This document shows positions 1 to 8,900 of a stretch of 28,652 nt of DNA, piece by piece (position 1 is the first letter of the stretch; each line of letters starts with the position of its first letter). The notes under the pieces are model-generated. The model was not told the origin of the DNA and did no database searches. It saw nothing but the letters and a program-made list of their open reading frames with translations. The stretch is taken from the NCBI GenBank assembly GCA_964592905.1, contig CAZQGJ010000005.1, forward strand, positions 1 through 28,652, given 5' to 3'. A program made the position numbers and the translations under genes. This DNA comes from CAZQGJ01 sp964592905. Lineage in GTDB: Bacteria > Patescibacteriota > UBA1384 > CAYGGE01.

Positions 1-36
1 GAGTTGTTACAGGAATACAAGAAAGTGGCGCATTAA
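1..36 (+). CDS. C-terminal tail of a possible gene entering from the left
   Basis: Reading frame 1 is open from the first base and reads ELLQEYKKVAH, then TAA at 34-36. Eleven residues cannot identify a protein. The charged, helix-like composition is compatible with a real C-terminus, but it may be chance. Confidence 0.3.
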   Translation, partial: ELLQEYKKVAH

Positions 37-128
37 ATTCTTGAACTTACCCTAAGTCTTGTTATTTTGAGTACTAAAATAGTTCGAATCCAGTTTGGGT
101 AAAACCGTCTTCGAACCTTAAAATTCAA

Positions 129-148
129 TGGCGGACCCGACCGGATTC
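129..148 (-). repeat. 20-bp direct copy of the tRNA-Asp 3' end
   Basis: These 20 bases are identical to 339-358, which is the CCA end, acceptor strand and part of the T-arm of the tRNA-Asp gene. The copies have the same orientation and lie 210 bp apart. After the copy the sequence diverges from tRNA at once. The 3' end of a tRNA gene is the usual target of tyrosine recombinases, so this may be one half of an att pair left by a small or deleted element. No integrase is visible. Confidence 0.75.
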
Positions 149-298
149 TCACATCGTCGCTTCGCTCCTCCCCATAGGGCTTCCGCCCTCTGGTCTCCTC
201 TTTGCTCTGACGAGCAAAATAGGTAGGTCACCCCGCACGGGGAAACAACTGTTTCCCCGACCCCTTTCGTGTTCGAATCCGTCAGATATCTATCAGTA
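149..298. other. hairpin-rich intergenic segment
   Basis: No gene is seen here. Within about 110 bases lie three or four perfect stem-loops: AGGGC/GCCCT with a TTCC loop (176-189), TTTGCTC/GAGCAAA with a TGAC loop (201-218), CCCC/GGGG (231-242) and GGGGAAA/TTTCCCC (239-258). The last two share their G-tract and are mutually exclusive. A T-loop-like GTTCGAATCC follows at 271-280, and another copy is at 82-91. It may be structured RNA, a small mobile element or a tRNA-array remnant. Confidence 0.5.
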
Positions 299-336
299 AA
301 AAAACAAAATCACCCTGTCGGGTGACTTCATTTTTT
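298..336 (-). terminator. intrinsic terminator of the tRNA-Gly/tRNA-Asp unit
   Basis: Read on the minus strand, two bases after the tRNA-Asp CCA end comes a GC-rich stem, TCACCC GACA GGGTGA, followed by TTTTGTTTTTTT. This is a textbook Rho-independent terminator. The stem is also preceded by an A-tract, so it could work in both directions. Confidence 0.8.
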
Positions 337-338
337 AC

Positions 339-415
339 TGGCGGACCCGACCGGATTCGAACCGGCGATCTCCTCCGTGACAGGGAGGCGCTTTAAGCCA
401 CTAAGCTACGGATCC
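339..415 (-). tRNA. tRNA-Asp (anticodon GTC), CCA encoded
   Basis: On the minus strand the acceptor GGATCCG pairs with CGGGTCC (one G-U), followed by discriminator G and an encoded CCA. The D-arm starts TAGCTTAG, the anticodon loop is CTGTCAC on a CCTCC/GGAGG stem, and the T-loop is TTCGAAT. The anticodon is GTC and G73 agrees with Asp identity. It lies 46 bp downstream of tRNA-Gly, probably in one transcript, and ends in the terminator at 298-336. Confidence 0.95.
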
Positions 416-461
416 GTAGTTAACAGGTTGATTATAGGTGAAATTTTGTCGATTGACAAGT

Positions 462-535
462 TGGAGCGGGTAACGGGAATCGAACCCGTTTCTCATCCTT
501 GGGAAGGACGCATTCTACCAGTGAACTATACCCGC
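462..535 (-). tRNA. tRNA-Gly (anticodon CCC), CCA encoded
   Basis: On the minus strand the acceptor GCGGGTA pairs with TACCCGC, with discriminator T and an encoded CCA. The anticodon loop TTCCCAA on stem CGTCC/GGATG gives anticodon CCC. The T-arm GGG TTCGATT CCC is standard. It is the first gene of a two-tRNA unit with tRNA-Asp. Confidence 0.95.
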
Positions 536-566
536 AACGTTAGCTTGTCTAAATACGCTGTATCCA

Positions 567-595
567 ATCTTAACTGGTTTAGCTAGAATTGCCAA
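567..595 (-). promoter_or_regulatory. promoter of the tRNA-Gly/tRNA-Asp unit
   Basis: On the minus strand TTGGCA (590-595), a 17-base spacer and TAAGAT (567-572) form a good sigma-70-type promoter. The expected start falls about 25 bases before the 5' end of tRNA-Gly. Confidence 0.65.
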
Positions 596-620
596 GTCTT
601 ATTTGTCATGATGCAGTTAT

Positions 621-1109
621 ATGAAAAAGAATAGAAAGAATAGTTGGTTAATCGTTAGCCTAGGGCTGCTAGCCTTATTCGCATATTCGGATCTGCATCA
701 ATTCTTAGCCAGATCCAGGGCCGAATCAGCTCTCAAGGCGTTCGAATCTTTAGATAAGCAATCAGTAGAACTAGGCAACTGTCAGTTTGAGCTGAGAGTC
801 GCTCGCTCTTTAGCTGAGCAAGCGCAAGGGTTAGGCGACCTAGCCTTTCTTTCGGCCGATCAAGGGATGAGTTTCCCATTAGCAGAGGCAAAAATACCGA
901 TCTTTTGGATGAAAAAGATGCGTTTTAGTCTGGACATACTCTGGCTGAGTCAGAATAAGGTGATAGCGATTGAGCCGAACGTGCCTGTCGATGGTGGGCG
1001 GCGGCGTTACTCACCCCCGCAACCGATAGATTTGGTCATCGAGATCGCTGCCAATCGAGCCAAGGAGTGCCAAATCAAACCTGATTCACCCTTGCTTTAT
1101 CCCTCGTAA
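621..1109 (+). CDS. membrane-anchored DUF192 family protein
   Basis: 162 residues. A basic N-terminus is followed by one hydrophobic segment (about 9-22), so the protein is probably anchored to the membrane or exported with the domain outside. The DUF192 fold follows: the R-x-L-A-E-Q-A-Q-G-L-G stretch (61-72), FWMKKM (95-100) and LDILWL (104-109) match the family's 'ERxxGLM...FWMKNTxxxLDIIF' pattern. DUF192 proteins are small soluble or exported beta-proteins of unknown function, common beside cell-envelope genes. The ATG at 621 places the charged residues before the helix. It is transcribed away from the tRNA-Gly promoter. The family call is firm; the function is not known. Confidence 0.85.
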   Translation: MKKNRKNSWLIVSLGLLALFAYSDLHQFLARSRAESALKAFESLDKQSVELGNCQFELRVARSLAEQAQGLGDLAFLSADQGMSFPLAEAKIPIFWMKKMRFSLDILWLSQNKVIAIEPNVPVDGGRRRYSPPQPIDLVIEIAANRAKECQIKPDSPLLYPS

Positions 1110-1154
1110 TTGATTAAATTAAGCCTATACAAAATCAAAGGAGGCGGTGGTTCT

Positions 1155-1229
1155 GCCGATATAGCTCAGAGGTAGAGCAATGCTTTCGTAAAGCATGGGT
1201 CGCCGGTTCGAATCCGGCTATCGGCTCCA
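1155..1229 (+). tRNA. tRNA-Thr (anticodon CGT), CCA encoded
   Basis: The acceptor GCCGATA pairs with TATCGGC, with discriminator T and an encoded CCA. The D-arm is TAGCTCAGAGGTAGAGC, the anticodon loop is TTCGTAA on ATGCT/AGCAT (anticodon CGT), and the T-arm is GCCGG TTCGAAT CCGGC. The CCA ends only 10 bases before the ATG of the next gene, so that mRNA is very likely released by processing of the tRNA 3' end. Confidence 0.95.
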
Positions 1230-1239
1230 CGGGTTCACA

Positions 1240-1506
1240 ATGCAACTACGTAACTCATTTCTGTGGCTCAATCTTTATCACATTCTCTTAGCGGTGGCTC
1301 TGGCGGGCCTCTGGTGGCAGTGGTGGCATAGCGATCAGATCTTTTCCGCCTCACTCTTAGTTTTGGCTTCGGTTATCCTGCCGCTTAACTCGCTTTTAGC
1401 CTATCTGACACTCTCTCGCTTACCTTATGCTGTCAAGCTTTTGACACTGAACTCTTTGGCCGTGATCGTGATCATCGCTTACGCCTTTGGGACGATTAGC
1501 TCATGA
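1240..1506 (+). CDS. small three-helix membrane protein, unknown
   Basis: 88 residues with three hydrophobic segments (about 9-25, 32-52 and 62-84) and few charges: a small integral membrane protein without a family I recognise. I chose the ATG at 1240 because an earlier in-frame start would lie inside tRNA-Thr. No Shine-Dalgarno sequence fits in the 10 bases between tRNA and ATG, so translation may start on a nearly leaderless processed mRNA. Its end overlaps the following glycosyltransferase by ATGA, which points to translational coupling and perhaps a role as its membrane partner (inference). Confidence 0.7.
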   Translation: MQLRNSFLWLNLYHILLAVALAGLWWQWWHSDQIFSASLLVLASVILPLNSLLAYLTLSRLPYAVKLLTLNSLAVIVIIAYAFGTISS

Positions 1507-3008
1507 TTAATAGTCGCATCATTCAATCATCTTGGCTCAAGCGGTCACTGGAAATTCTGCCTGGCCTAGCAAGTTGGTCGGCCTTGATCCTGCCGCCGTT
1601 ACTTTCTAGGCCCTTTCCGGCTGGAGTTGTGGCCTTTGTTATTCTATTCGATCTCTATTGGCTCTATCGCGCCTTGATCATGACCACACATTTAATCTTG
1701 GGCTATCGCTTTCACCGCCGTTCGATGCGGACCGATTGGTTAGCCAAGGTTCAGGCCATACCTCATCACCGCGAGCTTTATCATGCCATCATCGTGGCTA
1801 CCTACAAAGAAGATCTATCGATTCTCCGCCAAACCTTTCAGGCGATCGCTAACAGTCGATATGACTTAAAGAAGTTTATTGTTTACTTAGCAGTCGAGGA
1901 ACGCGACAAAGAACGGGGCTTGGCTAACGCCCGAGCCTTAAAGCAAGAGTTTGGTGCCTTGTTTAGTCATTTTGCCTACACTCTGCATCCTGCGAATATA
2001 CCCGACGAGGTCATCGGTAAAGGCGGTAATATTACCTTTGCTGGACGCGAACTGCAAACCTATCTCGATCAACAAAAGATCAACTACGAGCGGGTTGCTG
2101 TGACTACGCTAGATGCCGATAATCGAGTTGATCCTTTGTACTTCTCCGAGCTGAGCTACCAGTTCCTCAGTCATCCCAAGCCGAAACAGGTTAGCTTTCA
2201 ACCGATCCCGATGTTCTTTAATAATATCTGGGAAGCGCCGGTATATAGCCGTTTGTTAGCTCACGGCACGATGTTCTGGGTGATGATCGAGGCGACTCGT
2301 CCTTGGCGCTTGCGTAACTTTAGCAGTCACTCTCAATCGATGGCCGCTTTAGTCGAGATCGATTTCTGGTCAACTTCGACCATCGTCGAAGATGGTCATC
2401 AGTATTGGCGAAGCTATTTTGCCTATAACGGTGACTACTCGGTCTATCCTCTGGGGACGCCAATCTATCAAGATGCCGTCGTCGGTGAAAGCTTCTTTGA
2501 CACTTTGCGCGAGCTTTATCTGCAACGCCGTCGGTGGACTTGGGGCTGCTCGGACTTACCCTATATTATTACTAACTGCCTTAAAAACACCTCTATCCCT
2601 TGGTATGAAAAGTGGGGCAAGGCTTTTCGAGCCTTTGAGTCGCACTTTTCTTGGGCCACTCAGGCCGTCTATGTCATGGTCGCCGGTTGGGTACCGATTG
2701 CTCTTAACGCTAGTTTCTCCGATACTGTTTTGGCCTATAACTTTCCTCAGGTAGCTTCGCGACTCTTAACGCTCGCTATGGTCGGTTTGATCACAGCGGT
2801 CTGTGTGGCCACACTACTCTTGCCTCCACTCGCCAACCGACGGCAACAACAGAAGCTACTGCTGATCGAGTGGCTCTTAATTCCGATCGTCTCACCCTTT
2901 ACGAGCTTATTATTCGGCGCCATTCCTGCTTTAGATTCACAGACTAGATTGATGCTGGGCAAATATCTAGAGTTTAGAGTAACTAAAAAATTACCCAGTC
3001 GAAACTAA
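1503..3008 (+). CDS. membrane family-2 glycosyltransferase (cellulose-synthase-like)
   Basis: 501 residues. Two N-terminal membrane helices (about 20-60) are followed by a cytosolic GT-A domain and three or four C-terminal helices (about 375-470). Catalytic signatures are visible: the D-A-D triad at 204-206 (nucleotide-sugar and metal), VEDGHQYWR with Glu296-Asp297 (acceptor base) and the QRRRWTWG motif at 341-348, a form of the QxxRW motif of processive transferases. Such enzymes move sugars from NDP-sugars onto lipid or polymer acceptors at the inner face of the membrane. The start overlaps the upstream gene by 4 bases. The product sugar cannot be read from the sequence. It ends convergent with the uvrA operon, 53 bases away, and I see no clear terminator between them. 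Confidence 0.85.
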   Translation: MINSRIIQSSWLKRSLEILPGLASWSALILPPLLSRPFPAGVVAFVILFDLYWLYRALIMTTHLILGYRFHRRSMRTDWLAKVQAIPHHRELYHAIIVATYKEDLSILRQTFQAIANSRYDLKKFIVYLAVEERDKERGLANARALKQEFGALFSHFAYTLHPANIPDEVIGKGGNITFAGRELQTYLDQQKINYERVAVTTLDADNRVDPLYFSELSYQFLSHPKPKQVSFQPIPMFFNNIWEAPVYSRLLAHGTMFWVMIEATRPWRLRNFSSHSQSMAALVEIDFWSTSTIVEDGHQYWRSYFAYNGDYSVYPLGTPIYQDAVVGESFFDTLRELYLQRRRWTWGCSDLPYIITNCLKNTSIPWYEKWGKAFRAFESHFSWATQAVYVMVAGWVPIALNASFSDTVLAYNFPQVASRLLTLAMVGLITAVCVATLLLPPLANRRQQQKLLLIEWLLIPIVSPFTSLLFGAIPALDSQTRLMLGKYLEFRVTKKLPSRN

Positions 3009-3061
3009 GTCAGCCGAGCACTACTTGATTCGTCTCGCCTCAACCCTGTCCTCGCTGATGA

Positions 3062-4744
3062 CTAAGGGGCGTAGAATAAAAAGATCGAACCGATCTGCGT
3101 CACTAACTCTTTATTGTCTGGTAACGGGTAGCCCGAGGCGATTAACTCGCCGCCACTAATGGCAAAATATCCAGATAGTTTTTGTCCTGGTATATAGGCC
3201 TCAACAAAGGGCCCGATGTAATATCTTGCCTCGCGTTGACGATAGTTTATCCAGGTTAGCTGCTCAATATTCTGCTCTTTCAAGTAGTGGCCAAGGCGGG
3301 CGATATCCTGCCCCCAGTCGTAGTTAGAGTCACTAGCTACCTTGTAGCCCTGTTCTCGTCCGCCGACTAAGCTGTTGTAAAACGGTAAGTAAAAAGGATA
3401 GCTAGCCACAGCGACGCCTAAAGTTGTAACGGCGAGCGCAATAATCAGCGTTAATTTCAACGGTCGTAGTCGAACCAGGCCGTGCGCTTGCCATAGACAG
3501 AGTGACTCAGTAATTACTAAATAGATTAAAGGGAGAGTTGGCAGGATGTGGCGATAGCCAATATTGAGCGGTGACACTAAGGCCAATAACCAATAGGCGG
3601 CAATCGTTAAAGAGACGCTTTGCGTTAGCTTCGAGAGCTTCTGCCACTGTTTTAGGGTCAATATCGAGCCGATGGCGATCAAGGCCAGTGTTGAGAGGCT
3701 CTCTTTAGTGATTAACAGGATCGGAAAGTAGAGAGCGCTACCGCTATGGTTAAGATTGCCCAAGAAGTAACCGGTATGGCCGCCAGCGATTCTGGTCAAG
3801 GTCATCGCCAAGCCCAGTACATAGGCAAAGAACGGTTTGGTGGTTGAGTTAAATATCGTGCTTCGATCAAATCCCTGTATCCATTGGATCAGCCCCTGTT
3901 GAGTGGCGTCAGGGCTATAAAAACCACCGGTTATCGATTGCCAGTCGCTTTGGAAGCGGTCAAAAGGATAGTTCCAGGTGACATAGCTATAGATGATCAT
4001 TATTGTTATAAAAGCCAAGAGATAATAGCCTAGCATCCAGCGCCAGGAGAGAGTCCGACGCCATTGCCAGAGCCAGACAACTAGGGTAATCGGCAATAGA
4101 TAGACGAGAGAGAACTTACTGGTTAGAGCTAGTCCGAGGGTGACTCCGGCCAAAGATAACCACCAGATTCTTGAACGCGAACTCTCACCCTGTTGCCCTA
4201 GTAAGTCTAAACTGAACAAAGTGGCCAACAGCCAAAAGGCGGCACCGATATCAAAGGTAATTAAGTGGCTATGAGCGATAATCGAGGGTGAGGCTAAGGT
4301 CAGTAGTGTGAATAAGGCGGCAGCCCACGGCTGTTTCCGTTTCCAGAAGTAGATGAAGCCTAAACAGGCTAACGCAAATCCCAGAATAATTGTTGGCCAA
4401 CGCATCGCCGTTAGTAATCTTTGAGCATCGTTACCGTTGGCGAATAAGATATCGCCACCCAGATCCCATTGCCCATTGACTAACTCTGTCCAGGCGGCCG
4501 ATTGATAATCAACTCGAGGCTGAAGCGGTTGCCCAGCTAGCCCAGCCATAATCTTTAAGAGGGGTGGATGCTCGGGATTGAGTCGATTGTCCTGTTTTTG
4601 AACATAGCTTAAGCTGGCCGATAGATGAGCAATCTCATCGGTAGTGACCGAGTCGCTTTGGGCTAATTTGGCGTTGACGACAATAAAGCCCAAACCTAGA
4701 CAAAGGCTGAGGACTAACGCCAAGTAAGATGATTTTATTGACAC
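3062..4744 (-). CDS. PMT/ArnT-like membrane glycosyltransferase (GT39 superfamily)
   Basis: 560 residues with about 10-12 hydrophobic segments. After the first helix comes a periplasm-facing loop with T-D-E-I-A-H (35-40) and NPEHPPL (56-62), the acidic and His-Pro-Pro signature of dolichyl-/polyprenyl-phosphate-sugar transferases of the PMT/ArnT/GT39-GT83 type. A hydrophilic C-terminal part contains DSNYDWGQD. These enzymes take a sugar from a polyprenyl phosphate carrier and add it to protein or lipid outside the cytoplasm. The start is a GTG directly after the uvrC stop codon. AAGGAGG inside the uvrC end, five bases before it, supports this start. It is third in the uvrA-uvrC operon, an odd pairing of repair and envelope genes. 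Confidence 0.8.
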   Translation of the reverse strand: MSIKSSYLALVLSLCLGLGFIVVNAKLAQSDSVTTDEIAHLSASLSYVQKQDNRLNPEHPPLLKIMAGLAGQPLQPRVDYQSAAWTELVNGQWDLGGDILFANGNDAQRLLTAMRWPTIILGFALACLGFIYFWKRKQPWAAALFTLLTLASPSIIAHSHLITFDIGAAFWLLATLFSLDLLGQQGESSRSRIWWLSLAGVTLGLALTSKFSLVYLLPITLVVWLWQWRRTLSWRWMLGYYLLAFITIMIIYSYVTWNYPFDRFQSDWQSITGGFYSPDATQQGLIQWIQGFDRSTIFNSTTKPFFAYVLGLAMTLTRIAGGHTGYFLGNLNHSGSALYFPILLITKESLSTLALIAIGSILTLKQWQKLSKLTQSVSLTIAAYWLLALVSPLNIGYRHILPTLPLIYLVITESLCLWQAHGLVRLRPLKLTLIIALAVTTLGVAVASYPFYLPFYNSLVGGREQGYKVASDSNYDWGQDIARLGHYLKEQNIEQLTWINYRQREARYYIGPFVEAYIPGQKLSGYFAISGGELIASGYPLPDNKELVTQIGSIFLFYAP

Positions 4745-5971
4745 CTATGCCTCCTTGCGGCCCTGAAACTGTCGTCGGTGAAGCTTTTGATAGTAAGTAT
4801 TAGCAAAGCGATGCGCCTCATCGCGAAGTGCCCATAGTAATTCTAGCTTATATTTGACTTTAGGGTCAGCCCCTATGATCGTTTCACCTCTGCGATCGCG
4901 GCCCTTGGCAAAGGCGATCAGGTCGATATTTAGTTTTTTCTCGTTCAGTAAACGCTTAATCGCGTTAAATTGACCCTGTCCACCGTCGAGCATGATCAGG
5001 TCAGGTAGCGGCCATTCTGGGTGGTTGAGTCGGCGAGTCAGAACCTCGAGCAGCATCGCCACATCGTTGGCCTGTGAAACGGTTTTAATCTTGAATCGGC
5101 GATAGCCGGATTTATCGATCTCGCCGTTCTGAAAGCTGACCAAACTACCGACGGCATACTGTCCGTTGAGATTGGCAATGTCGTAAGCCTCGATCCGCTC
5201 AGGTACTAACCCTTGTTCATTTTCGAGGCTACCTGAGAAATTGATCTTTTTACTGAGTAGGGCCATATCGTTGAGATGGGTCAGGGCAAAGAGCTGATTA
5301 CGGATCTGGCCGGCGGCTTCGTACTCCTCGGCCTTGGCCCGCTCTTCCATCTGATTTTTTAGCTCTTTGATCAGGCGCTTTTTCTGGCCTTTGAGGAAGA
5401 GCTCAAGTCCGCGGATATTTTCTCGATAGGTCGCCAGTGGCAGCTCGCCGGTACAAACTTCTGGCTGACGAGTGAGCTGGCAGTTCAAACAGGCGCGTTT
5501 GGTGGTTAAACTATGCCGAAAGGGAAAGATCTGTCGCAAGATATCTAGTCCGACACGGGCCGAGTAAGCCTGCAGATAGGGTCCATAGACTCGTTTGGCT
5601 AGAGCGAACTCAGGGTCCGTTTGGCGTGACAGTAGGACGCGAGGGTATGGCTCGTTAGTGATAATAATATGCAGAAAGCTTTTATCGTCTAGCCCTTTGA
5701 TATTGTAGCTCGGGCGGTATTTTTTAATCAGGTCGGCTTCGAGAAAAAGTGCTTCTAATGGCGTTTCGGTGGTTTTAATCCTAAGGCGATCGATATGTGC
5801 GACTAACTCGGCAGTTTTACCGGTCTTGATACCGGTAAAGTACGAGGCGACTCGGTTTTTGAGCGAGGTTGCTTTGCCGACATAAATAACCTGACCAGTC
5901 TGATCCTCGAACAGATAAACACCGGGGCTATCGGGTAAGTTTTGCCAAATCAGGCGACGATTGAGGCTCAT
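4745..5971 (-). CDS. uvrC: UvrC, excinuclease ABC subunit C, short form
   Basis: 408 residues, against about 600 for typical UvrC. The GIY-YIG nuclease is present (GVYL 17-20, VIYVGKA 28-34, Arg40), followed by a Cys patch (Cys161, Cys164, Cys173), a UVR motif near 200-232, and the RNase-H-like half with DIANLNG, LDGGQGQ and RDEAHRFA (383-390), so the residues for both incisions appear to be kept. The protein stops about 18 residues after that motif and so lacks the C-terminal (HhH)2 DNA-binding part. The Fe-S cysteine pattern of other UvrCs (CxxxxxxxxC..PC) is altered. UvrC cuts on both sides of a lesion loaded with UvrB. It starts two bases after the uvrA stop. Confidence 0.93.
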   Translation of the reverse strand: MSLNRRLIWQNLPDSPGVYLFEDQTGQVIYVGKATSLKNRVASYFTGIKTGKTAELVAHIDRLRIKTTETPLEALFLEADLIKKYRPSYNIKGLDDKSFLHIIITNEPYPRVLLSRQTDPEFALAKRVYGPYLQAYSARVGLDILRQIFPFRHSLTTKRACLNCQLTRQPEVCTGELPLATYRENIRGLELFLKGQKKRLIKELKNQMEERAKAEEYEAAGQIRNQLFALTHLNDMALLSKKINFSGSLENEQGLVPERIEAYDIANLNGQYAVGSLVSFQNGEIDKSGYRRFKIKTVSQANDVAMLLEVLTRRLNHPEWPLPDLIMLDGGQGQFNAIKRLLNEKKLNIDLIAFAKGRDRRGETIIGADPKVKYKLELLWALRDEAHRFANTYYQKLHRRQFQGRKEA

Positions 5972-5973
5972 AG

Positions 5974-8900
5974 TTACTTCTTATTATACAGGTTAGGGCT
6001 AGCCAATCGTTGGCTATCGGCCTGTCGTGAACGTGAGAGCGTTTGTTTGTGCTCCTGAAGTAACGGCACCAGATACTGACCAGTCAGCGACTTACTGACC
6101 TTGGCGACCTCTTCGGGCGTACCGGCGGCGACTAACTGCCCGCCATGTTCACCGCCCTCGGGACCGAGGTCGATGATATAGTCGGCGGTTTTAATGACAT
6201 CAAGATTATGTTCGATGACCACTACGGTATTACCACGATCGACCAGACGATTTAAGACGATCAAGAGCTGAGCGATATCGGCAAAGTGTAAACCGGTGGT
6301 TGGTTCGTCGAGGATATAGAGAGTATGGCCGGTTGGACGTTTGGCCAACTCGGTAGCTAATTTGACCCGTTGTGCCTCACCACCTGATAGAGTCGTGGCT
6401 GATTGACCAAGCTTGATATAGCCGAGGCCAACCGATTGTAATGAGGCTAATTTATCGGCGATAGCGGGAAAATCAACAAATCGTTCGAGAGCCTGATCGA
6501 TTGTCAGGTCAAGAATATCGGCAATCGAGAGCTCTTGGTATTTGACCTCGAGAGTTTCGCGATTATAACGGCGACCTTTACAGATCTCACACATCACTTC
6601 GAGATCTGGCAAGAAATGCATCTCGATCGTCACCGTACCGTTACCCTGACAGGCCTCGCAACGCCCACCGCTAACATTAAAGCTAAAGCGCCCAGGTGCA
6701 TAACCACGGATGCGCGCCTCGTCGGTGGCTGCCAGTAGTTCACGGATTGGGGTAAAGGCACCAGTATAGGTGGCCGGGTTCGAACGAGGCGTTCGGCCAA
6801 TCGGTGATTGATCGATGCCGATGATCTTATCGATTAGTTTTAAGCCGGTGATCTGACGATGTTTGCCAGAGCGTTGATGGTTGCGATTAATTTTCTGGCT
6901 GACTGCCTTGAAAAGGATGTCATTGACTAAGGTGCTCTTGCCCGAACCTGAAACACCTGTCACAGCGATAAAGTTCTTTATCGGAAAGGAGACGGTTAGG
7001 TTTTTGAGGTTGTGCTCGGTTGCACCTTCGATAGTAATCAAGTCGGCAGTTTGACGACGGCGTCGCTCGGGTAGAGCGATAGTCAGTCGACGGCTAAGGT
7101 AGTTCGCCGTACTCGATTGTTCTTTGGGTAATAGTGAGCCGAGCGGGCCAGAGTGCAAGAGCTGACCACCGTGAACTCCAGCGGCTGGGCCGATATCGAC
7201 GATGTGGTCGGCCGCTCGAATCGTCTCTTCATCGTGCTCGACCACGATGATGGTATTACCGAGGTCCCTGAGGCTGACTAAGGTTTGTATCAGTCGGGCG
7301 TTGTCTCGCTGATGAAGGCCGATAGTTGGTTCGTCGAGGACATAGAGGACACCAGCCAAACCGGAACCGATCTGACTGGCCAGGCGGATTCGTTGAGCCT
7401 CGCCGCCCGATAGGGTGCCAGCGCGACGTTCGAGATTAAGATAGTTAAGGCCAACGTTCGCCAAAAACGACAGGCGATTGTTGATCTCGCGCAAGATCGC
7501 CTCGGCGATTAATCGTTGTCGATCGGTCAGTTTGAGCTGACCAAAGAATAGAATTGCCTGATCGACCGAGAGTTGGGTCAGCTCAGAAATCGAGAGATCG
7601 GCCGGACTGGCGGTGTCGCCCATATTGGAGCCGAGCTTGATGGCTAAAGCCTGTTGACGCAGGCGATGTCCCTGACAGCTCTCGCACGGCCTCTGGCTCA
7701 TGTAAAGATTAAGCTCCTCGCGGATTGACTCACTCCCGGTTGATTCGTGACGGCGCTTTAAGAGATTGATCAGACCATCGAACCACAGGCTAAAGTGACT
7801 GTTGAGTTTAGAGCCGATAAAGCGGACGGCGATCTTTTCACGGCCTCGACCATGTAGAATCGTTTCCAATTCGCCAGCCGGCAGATCTTTAATTCTCTGG
7901 TCAAGACGGATATTAAAGTGGTTAGCGATCGAGTTAATTAAAGTCGAGTAGTAGTTATTTTTGTCCTGGCTGTAATGGTCGGGCATGATCCCGCCTTGCA
8001 TAATCGAGAGGCTTTGATCGGGCACTAGTAGCTCTGGATCGAACTCTGAGAGCACGCCTAAGCCGTGGCAATCGGGACAGGCGCCAACTGGTGAGTTAAA
8101 GGAGAACAGTCGAGGATTAACCTCGCCTAAGGAGTAACCGCAGAGATGACAGGTATATTCCGTTGAAACTGTGTGCAGCGTGGCGGTTTCTCGCTCGCCA
8201 AAACTATATTGAATACTATTTAGTTGAAAACGCTTGGTCAGTTGAGTGGCCGTTTCGACTGCTTCGGTCAGGCGAGTCATCTGCTCGTCGAGGTCGCTTT
8301 GATTAGTATATTCAACCGGAATTGCCATCTCATCGATCACGATATCGATATTATGTTGTTGGTAGCGTCCAAGCTCAACCTTGTCACGTAGATGGACGAA
8401 TTGGCCATCGACCCGCGCTTGGGTGTAACCCTCGCTATATAGGTCGTAGAGAATCTGGTGAAACTCGCCTTTGCGCTCGATGGCAATCGGGGCGTAAAGA
8501 GTCAACCAGAGTGAGTCCTGACCGGTTTTTTTGAGCTCCTGCTCGCTCTGTCGAAAGAGTTGATTAACGATCTCGTCGGTAGTCAGCCGGACGATACGCT
8601 GGCCGTCGTTGGGGCAGTAGGCCACCCCGATTCGGGCATAGAGCAGACGAAAATAATCGTAAATCTCAGTGACGGTGGCAACGGTCGAGCGCGGATTGCG
8701 GCTAACGCCTTTTTGATCGATCGAGATCGCTGGCGATAAACCTTCGATACTCTCGACCTCTGGTCGTTCCATCTGGCCTAAGAACTGACGGGCATAGGCT
8801 GAAAGTGATTCGATGTATCGACGCTGACCCTCGGCGTAAATAGTATCAAAAGCTAGCGATGATTTACCGCTACCAGAGAGACCGGTAAAGACAATTAAGG

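Noticed and set aside
150..336. CRISPR array or integron attC sites
   Set aside because: The hairpins differ from each other, no regular repeat and spacer pattern exists, and no cas or integrase gene is near.
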